A stretch of DNA of 64,000 nt from Oxytricha trifallax (Eukaryota; Ciliophora; Spirotrichea; Sporadotrichida; Oxytrichidae). A program made the position numbers and the translations under genes. This document shows positions 58,201 to 64,000 of the stretch, one piece after another. The notes beneath the pieces were generated by a model. It saw nothing but the letters and a program-made list of their open reading frames with translations. It was not told the DNA's origin and did not search any database. Numbering within the stretch: position 1 is the stretch's first letter; the number at the start of each line of letters is the position of its first letter. The stretch is taken from positions 1-64,000 of the forward strand of contig ARYC01000219.1 in NCBI GenBank assembly GCA_000711775.1. The letters run 5' to 3'.

Positions 58201-59557
58201 CCTACAAAAACCCTATTAAAACCCTAATAATATGCACTAATAGTCTACTTTTATCAATCAAAAACTCAATCAAACTACTGAAAGGGTTTTGGGGTTTTGA
58301 TTGTTCTATGTCCATTATCGCCTCTTTCCATTTAACCTTTGTGTCTTGGAACGTACTGTCTGTTTTATTTCCATTGCTCTTCAAAAACCACTAAGGTGGT
58401 CGTTAATACCAATTCTTCCCTTTATTTTACTTTCCTATCTTGTCCATGAAACATTTTTGAATCGGTATGTCTACGTCTTTTAGTGTTAACTCTCTCCCTT
58501 CCTCTATAAATGTCTTTCAGCATTGTTTTCTTATTTCTGATATTCTTATTGTTCTCTCCTTATCTGCCAACCAATAGACATCATCATGATATTTAGTTTT
58601 AAGTTTGACTTAGATTAATTTGTGGTCTGTTTGCCTCAATTAACTAGTCTCCCAGCTTAAAGTTTCTACATTCGAGAATATCTGGCCTAGTTGGTTTCCT
58701 CTTGTGTGAGTTTCCACTCCCTCTGGAATGGATTCTTTGAGACCTTCTTTATTTAATCTTTTCCCAAGTTCCTTTATGTGAAAGTTAAAATCACCCAACT
58801 ATAATTCTCTGTTTCTGACACTTCTGTTTCAGAGATTTTATCATGTATATTAATCGATTTTATAGTTCCTTAACTTCATAATTCGAGTATGGGGGAATGT
58901 AAGTTGTTATCACGTGTAGTGGGAATCCTCCCACATTCAGTATCGTCCATGTTACAAAATACTTTAAAGTTTTAATAGTTTTTATTCCATATTATCCACT
59001 ATTTACCGCTAGTATTCCTCAGTTTCTGGCGATTTGTGGTTATGCAATATCTTTGTTATTGATTCCTATCAATCTTTGTAGTCTAGTTTCCGCTAATCCT
59101 ACACAGTCAGGATTTTTGCCTTCTATTTCCTTCATCAGTTAATCTTGCTTAAGTTTAGAATTCAATCCTCTTACATGTTAAAGGCAAATTTTGAATTCTT
59201 TTGTCTTTGCATTTAATTACCTTTTCTTGCTGATAATCTACTCCCTCCTTTTTGACCTTTATTTCTCCGCAAATCTTTCATTCCTTCTAACCCATCTTTT
59301 AGCTTCTCTTACTGGTTGATAAAATTCGAGCTGTCGGCTATTGTCAGTCCTGACCGAAAATTTGTTTATATTTTTAAGCTATTATATTCTAACTAAACAT
59401 TTTGGTGATGGAATGTCTAATTTTAGGAGTTTGGTTTTGAATTTTCAAAGTATTTTTCCAATGTTTGTTCAGAACTTCTTTTCTCTGTTTTCCCTTAATC
59501 TTCGTTGTAAACTGGTAATCTTCTTCGTTCATTGGTTGAATACTTTCCTGGCTCCAT
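52290..59557 (-). CDS. LINE ORF-a: endonuclease and reverse transcriptase, split by TBE-C
   Basis: ATG 59557 to TGA 52290-52292, excluding TBE-C. N-terminal basic region, then an APE-type endonuclease: VGLAETRL (catalytic Glu), VITTYIPPYS, VGDFNFH and TDHKLI. After the TBE-C junction (MDIE-QCLDRND) come RT blocks GPDGFDGKML, RPIVINSHLSKI, QNGFKESKSTD, AYLLVDLQKAYDSVW and the catalytic LIAFADDI (near 53262), then LKLNTKKKVFL. The C-terminus has a C-x2-H-x7-H-x3-C cluster (YCSVHKVL...HMRRC). The enzyme nicks target DNA and copies its RNA there. Frame changes near 59190 and 58780 and a TGA (ARN*G) show that this copy is dead or error-bearing. Confidence 0.78.
54358..55401 (+). pseudogene. TBE-C 42-kDa DDE transposase, late frameshift
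   Basis: ATG 54358 to TGA 55399-55401. Open through FIHADEAVL, LFVDNLSVH and PQFNGIE with 34 residues between the second Asp and Glu, so the catalytic triad is in frame, unlike TBE-A/B. A single-base change near 55235, just after the Glu, shifts the C-terminal about 45 residues; a TGA near 55348 replaces the residue after KAKV. N-terminal part LGSVYDSEYIDLLLQLRYG aligns with TBE-A. Confidence 0.88.
55408..56191 (-). pseudogene. TBE-C 22-kDa ORF, damaged
   Basis: ATG 56191 to TGA 55408-55410, with the 26-nt intron at 55666-55641 (GTAAGC...TTATAG). Exon 1 is 525 nt, out of phase by one frameshift near 55735; exon 2 has a TGA near 55570. Landmarks IPNYPEISVTNLYDD, ERNFFFGVLESL and KPGTAIYLMKE align with TBE-A. 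Confidence 0.82.
56755..58132 (+). pseudogene. TBE-C 57-kDa zinc-finger/kinase ORF, damaged
   Basis: ATG 56755, last frame ending at TGA 58130-58132. One good C2H2 finger is in frame (CEFCEKLYSHTRDLKVH); the first finger is broken by a frame change near 56880-57000. Kinase part: LGYVHRDLKPENIMMN, YIIDFNRA, YGTPGYFPERED. DFN instead of DFG as in A and B. The end (after SDMQETITLAAEM) differs from A/B, perhaps from a frameshift. Confidence 0.82.
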
Positions 59558-59640
59558 TTTTCCCGCCTTTAATTTGCCAATTGATTTTCTTTTTTGATTT
59601 ATTAATTAATTAATGATTTATATATTATGATAAAAGAATA

Positions 59641-60757
59641 ATTTTAATAATTCTTAATATTGATTTCGCCAATGTTAAATCCATTTCAAACCTATTAGAT
59701 AAAGAATAAAGTTGATTGCTCTGCTCTGCCTTTTGCTTCTATATGGTACTTTCCACATAAAATGAACTTATTTTGATTTACACACTACAAGACATTTAAA
59801 AAATATTTTAGGTGTGGCTTCTTTAAGATATAAAAAAATTGCCAAGTGCAAATAAGAAAGAGCTTTTAAGCTAAGTCATGCATAGGTAGCAAAAGCAGAA
59901 ATAAAAGTTACAAGTAATATATAAAAATAATAAGTGGTAATAAATGAAAGACAAAAAAGAGCTGCCTCTCCATAAAAAAATCGTTTCAATATAAATAACC
60001 CATTCATAATTTATTAATCTTTAATTAATTTAAGATGAATGCAAAATTAGAGATAAACTTTTAATTTTTTTTTTGCAAAACAAAACAAAAATTGTTAGGA
60101 AAATTTATTTCACCTCTACAAATTGAGGCTTAGAAAAGGGAGGTTATTAACATTAAGGTATCATTTTAAACCTTACCGAGTAAAGCAGTATTCATGGGTT
60201 AAGCCAAAATGAAATAATAATGTATTAAAATAGGTTTATATCTGAAAACTTTATAGTTATCATTTGAAAATGATTGAATTTATAATGTAAAATTGCTTTT
60301 TAAAAGAGAAATTTAGCAACTTAAAAAACACATCAGTTATGATTAACTATTTTAATCATCGAGTTATATTAAGTTTTTTCAATAATTTGAGACAATTTTA
60401 CATGGGCATCATAACAATACATCTTAGTATAAGGTTGAATGTTTCAATTGTAACCACTTTTTATTTCCTAAAATACTTAAAATATCATTTTATAGAGAAT
60501 TTTTTCCCTAAACTAGAAAATATTCCACTCCAAAATATTAGCAAGTGATTTAAAATTAATAATAATCTCACTCTAATTTTTAAAAAGCAATCGAGAATAT
60601 TTAGACTTTAAAAATAAGAGGTATAATAGAGAGGATTTTATTAATAATAATATGAATTAATATTATAATGACATTTAAAATATCACAATGATATTATAAG
60701 TTTAAAGAATATATATAATTCAAAGATATAATAGTATAAACTATTAAATATGTAAAA
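59641..60757. other. AT-rich spacer
   Basis: No gene assigned. A 69-codon frame at 60339-60548 uses no TAA or TAG glutamine and looks like chance. Confidence 0.4.
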
Positions 60758-62214
60758 CTCACCTCAGTGGAACTCTAAGGAAAAAAAACCATCTACAAAT
60801 CAGATGCCCTTAGACCACATATCGAAAAGATAATTGGTGAGTATAGCCATAGAGAGCTAAAGGACAGTAATTTCCCTTAACTCTTTAGATACCTTAACAG
60901 AAGTACTCAAGGAGCAATACTATTAAAACCTTGTTAAGTTAGAATACTACAAAGACTATGCTGTGCATGTATAGTCAACTAAAAATTATACCAAGGAGTA
61001 CCTGCAATGTACTAATCAAACAAACAAGACATGATGAAATTCCTTTTCAGTTATAAAAAACAACAATACAGACTGTTCTAAAGAATAGACACAAAAATAT
61101 GGAAAACAATCAAAGACTTGGTTTGGCTTATAAATGACATTCATTTCAACCTACCAATTAGGTAATAAGCTGATGACGTACCAGACCGGTAGGGTATTTA
61201 TTACTAAGTAAAACCAGAACAGATTCTGAACAGTATTTTCCGATCGGAAACTGGCGATCAGGTAAGATCAATAGCAGAAGTTATAGACTACTCCTAAAGA
61301 GAACTCAGAGACTTTTCAAATATCTTCCACGATGACCTTATTAGAAAGAATATTGATAACATGAATATATACTATCTTAACCTAAGTTAATAGATAAAAG
61401 TTACACACTCTCCACACCATCCAAATTCATATAAAAGCTCTGTTTTGACACAATAGTGAAAAACGTAAAGCAACCAAAAGACTTTTAAAACTTAGATCTC
61501 CCATATTGGGATGAGATCATAAAGGTCAAGAACAATCCTAAAGCTTATAACTACGGAATCACCAGGGTTATCAATAACAAAACAGTTCATATACAACTTT
61601 ACCTAAATAACAACAAGACTAATGTCCTACAAGAAATGATTAATAAACCTAACACTAACCTCTTTATGTACTAAGAGATAAGAAAGATCGTACTAAACCC
61701 TTTTGATGATAATGATCTAAAAAGGGAAATTGGCTCTGAAACCTATACAAAACTAAAGGAAAACTACTAAATACTTGTAGGAAATAAAATAGCAGAACCA
61801 TACAATATTCTTCTATAAGAATCTTGTTTCCTAGCGGCTCACATCTGCTCCTGGGAATTTGAGAAGAGACTACCAATCCTCAACAAGTAATGGATTGACA
61901 GGATGTCAAGTACCCTAGGCTATTCTATAATGAACCATTGTATGAGTACAAATCTAGATGTAAGAGGAATACTAAATAACATCTATCAATTCCAGAACTC
62001 CGAAGAATAAGACTACTACGAAGAGCTAGTCCAAGAATTCATAGACGAACTCAAACTAAGAATAGGAGCAAGATAACTCTCAGAAACAGCTGACAAAAAT
62101 CTACTAAGGGGAACAAGAAGAACAATAATTAACCTTAAGAACTTCGAAGAAAAACAAGACGAAAAGAAATTCTCAGATATGAAGGTATCATACAAAGGCT
62201 ACGAATGCTTGTGA
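60758..62214 (+). CDS. Long hypothetical ORF with one frameshift
   Basis: Plus-strand coding with frequent TAA/TAG glutamines from about 60758 to TGA 62212-62214, about 485 residues with one frame change near 61430. There is no in-frame ATG at the beginning; a CACCTCAG just upstream could be a splice acceptor. Landmarks: LFRYLNRSTQGAILLKP, IWKTIKDLVWLINDIHF, LDLPYWDEIIKV, HICSWEFEKRLPILNKQWID, LVQEFIDELKLRIGAR. No family recognised. A hairpin 32 nt after the stop matches those of the two retroelement 3' ends, so this may be an ORF of a related retroelement. Confidence 0.5.
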
Positions 62215-62245
62215 ACTCAATTAAAAAGAGTCCTAAAGAAACTAA

Positions 62246-62260
62246 AAGGGCTTGACCCTT
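62246..62260 (+). terminator. 3' hairpin AAGGGCTTGACCCTT
   Basis: Five-base stem (AAGGG/CCCTT) with a five-base loop, shortly after the ORF stop. The same sequence (loop CTTGA or CTTGT) occurs on the coding strand at 38303-38289 and 42774-42760. Called terminator for want of a better type; an RNA 3'-end signal for retrotransposition is as likely. Confidence 0.4.
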
Positions 62261-62416
62261 ATATATAAGGTCAAGATTTTGAAGTGATAAGTAGATCATA
62301 AATTTAATTAAAATACAGTTAATATGAGTTTGATTTAAAGTCTATTAAGAATGCTTATTTTCCTCTTCATCTTCACTATCATAATCATTAACATACTACT
62401 TTACTTTTGTTGATTT

Positions 62417-64000
62417 CTAGCAAGATATTTCACACTCATTCTTACTGTCAATAGCTTGAACTTTTGTTGTTTTTTGTGTCTTTTTGCTGTAAACTTGGCC
62501 ACTTCTCGATTTTAGACTGCTATATCAGAGATGCTGCCTGGAACCTGTACTCCATTTTATTCACAGAAATTTAATAAAATTAGAGATGTTTAATAAATTA
62601 AAATTAACTCAGTCTTAATTAATAAAAACATGCCTAAAATTAATTAAGACATCCCAATTAAGAATTCTTATTAAATTAAAATTACTATTAATCTAGTATA
62701 ATCAAAAATGAGAAAACTGTTAAAATCAAATCAAAAAAGCAAGCAAATATAATTATGTTCATATCAAAATACATTAGTAGAAAAAAGCAGTCTCTTATTT
62801 GAATTAGGATTAAGTATTTTCTTATAAATATCTTTAATTAAAATAACAAACATGGAAATAATTAATTTTTAATTTAATCACTTTTTCTGATTCATTTCTA
62901 TTTTAGGGCTTGTCTTATATGTCTAGCATTTATACTCATTGTTGCAACTTTTCTTGTGTGTTTTTTGTAAAAAAATTTAGATATCTTCAGGGTATCTTCC
63001 TTTAGCTATCTTCAGGATATCTTCCTTAAAAAAATTAAAAAATGGAATTTTTATAGTAGTAATAACAACAGTAGCAGTAATAACAACAATAGTAGTAGAT
63101 TTAACAATAGCAATAATAAAATCAATAATACTTACTGTTCTAGGATTTTTCTAAAAAAATCCAATTTTCTAAATTCATGTTTTGAGTATGTTGATAATGA
63201 AGATGAGGATGAAGATGATGATGAAAATAACAACTAATTTACAAATTTTAAATTTCTGAAATTCTCTAAAATTTCAGCAGAACAGTAAGTTTTATTGATT
63301 TTATTATTGCTTTTGTTAAATCTACTGCTATTGTTGTTATTACTGCTACTGTTGTTATTACTACTATAAAAATTCCATTTTTTAATTTTTTTAAGGAAGA
63401 TATCCTGAAGATAGCTAAAGGAAGATACCCTGAAGATATCTAAATTTTTTTACAAAAAACAGACAAGAAAAGTTGCAACAATGAGTATAAATGCTAGACA
63501 TATAAGACAAGCCCTAAAATAGAAATGAATCAGAAAAAGTGATTAAATTAAAAATTAAAAATTTTCATGTTTGTTATTTTAATTAAAGATATATAAAAAC
63601 AAATACTTAATCCTAATTCAAATAAGAGACTGTTTTTTCTACTAATGTATTTTGATATGAACATAATTTTATTTCCTTACATTTTTGATTTGATTTTAAC
63701 AGTTTCCTCATTTTGATTATACTATGTATTAATAGTTTTAATTTAATAAGAATTCTTAATCGAGAATGTCTTAATTAATTTTAAGCATGATTTTATTAAT
63801 TAAAATTGAGTTAAATTTAATTTATTAAACATCTCTATTTTATGAAATTTCTGTGAATAAAATCGAGTACAGGTTCCAGACAGCATCTCTGATATAGCAG
63901 TCAAAAATCGAGAAGTGACCAAGTTTACAGCAAAAAAACACAAAAAACAAAAAAAATTCAAGCTATTGACAGTAAGAATGAGTGTGAAATATCTTGCTAG
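62417..64000. repeat. Large palindrome (about 725-bp arms, 137-bp centre)
   Basis: Left arm 62417-63141 and right arm 63279-64000 are inverted copies with only scattered differences. The outer end is CTAGCAAGATATTTCAC; the arm reaches the last base of the window, so it may continue. Inside each arm is a short tandem duplication (GATATCTTCAGGGTATCTTCC type) and a CAA/AAT-rich microsatellite. The centre carries GATGAAGATGAGGATGAAG, which would code for an acidic run. No transposase is inside; it resembles a foldback element. Confidence 0.75.

Larger units (their letters stand above)
54220..58299 (+). mobile_element. TBE-C transposon (4080 bp), different subfamily
   Basis: Flanked by ATT at 54217-54219 and 58300-58302. 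Inverted repeats start CAAAACCCCAAAACCC like the others, but the inner part (TTTCAGTAGTTTGATTGAG...) differs from TBE-A/B. Same three genes in TBE-B order: transposase (+), 22-kDa ORF (-), 57-kDa ORF (+). Proteins are clearly diverged from A/B, so this is another TBE subfamily. Confidence 0.95.
50537..59640 (-). mobile_element. LINE (LINE-1 copy), minus strand, interrupted by TBE-C
   Basis: About 5.0 kb once TBE-C (54220-58299) is removed. On the minus strand: leader, ORF-a with apurinic-type endonuclease and reverse transcriptase (59557-52290), then a second ORF (52132-50678), then a (ACT)n tail at 50577-50537. Both ORFs are preceded by the same leader motif (AGAAAATCAATTGGCAAATTAAAG, at about 59590-59567 and 52175-52150). 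EN plus RT and a microsatellite tail are typical of non-LTR retrotransposons. The EN-RT ORF coming first is unusual. Confidence 0.75.

Noticed and set aside
60339-60548. 69-codon plus-strand frame
   Set aside because: No homology, AT-rich spacer composition, no glutamine TAA/TAG use, no neighbouring exon.

Overview
The window looks like germline (micronuclear) DNA of a hypotrich ciliate close to Oxytricha/Sterkiella. Three intact 4.1-kb elements have ends that begin CAAAACCCCAAAACCCC, the hallmark of TBE (telomere-bearing element) transposons. Real coding regions stay open only if TAA and TAG are read as glutamine and TGA is the sole stop. Introns are tiny (26 to 41 nt) and intergenic DNA is very AT-rich. 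With the standard code almost every real gene here is chopped up, and many long standard-code ORFs are antisense shadows. I found no rRNA, tRNA or CRISPR.

Layout. 1-809: flank with a broken GC-rich ORF. 810-11190: a 10.4-kb element bounded by identical 75-bp terminal inverted repeats (TIRs), carrying a SecA-like ATPase gene, a convergent zinc-finger-like ORF (orfB), a Tc1/mariner-type transposase, an intact 427-aa RS-tailed ORF and scraps of protein kinase sequence. 11191-19617: AT-rich DNA, a decayed TBE holding a foreign exon-like insert, several short gene-like islands, and a frameshifted MT-A70 (N6-adenine methyltransferase) gene. 19618-29690: a second, inverted, collinear copy of the SecA-like/orfB/transposase block, with TBE-A (23765-27857) inserted in the SecA-like Walker B motif. 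31090-35505: an eEF2-like fragment split by TBE-B (31217-35331). 35506-44300: AT-rich DNA, two retroelement 3' ends with a shared 34-bp box, and a TBE relic. 44320-49520: a degenerate LINE on the plus strand. 50537-59640: a better preserved LINE of the same family on the minus strand, split by TBE-C (54220-58299). 60758-62260: an ORF followed by a hairpin also seen in the two retroelements. 62417-64000: a large palindrome.

How the parts relate. All three TBEs are flanked by 3-bp duplications (AAT/ATT). In each case removing the TBE plus one duplication copy rejoins a protein reading frame: SecA-like, eEF2-like and LINE EN-RT. This fits the known developmental excision of TBEs from the somatic genome. 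Each TBE encodes the three known proteins: the 42-kDa DDE transposase, the 22-kDa ORF and the 57-kDa zinc-finger/kinase protein. Most other mobile genes here carry frameshifts or TGA codons and look like decaying germline-limited DNA. The strongest candidate for something undescribed is the large TIR element family that combines a SecA-like ATPase, orfB and a Tc1-type transposase, present here twice in the same gene order.
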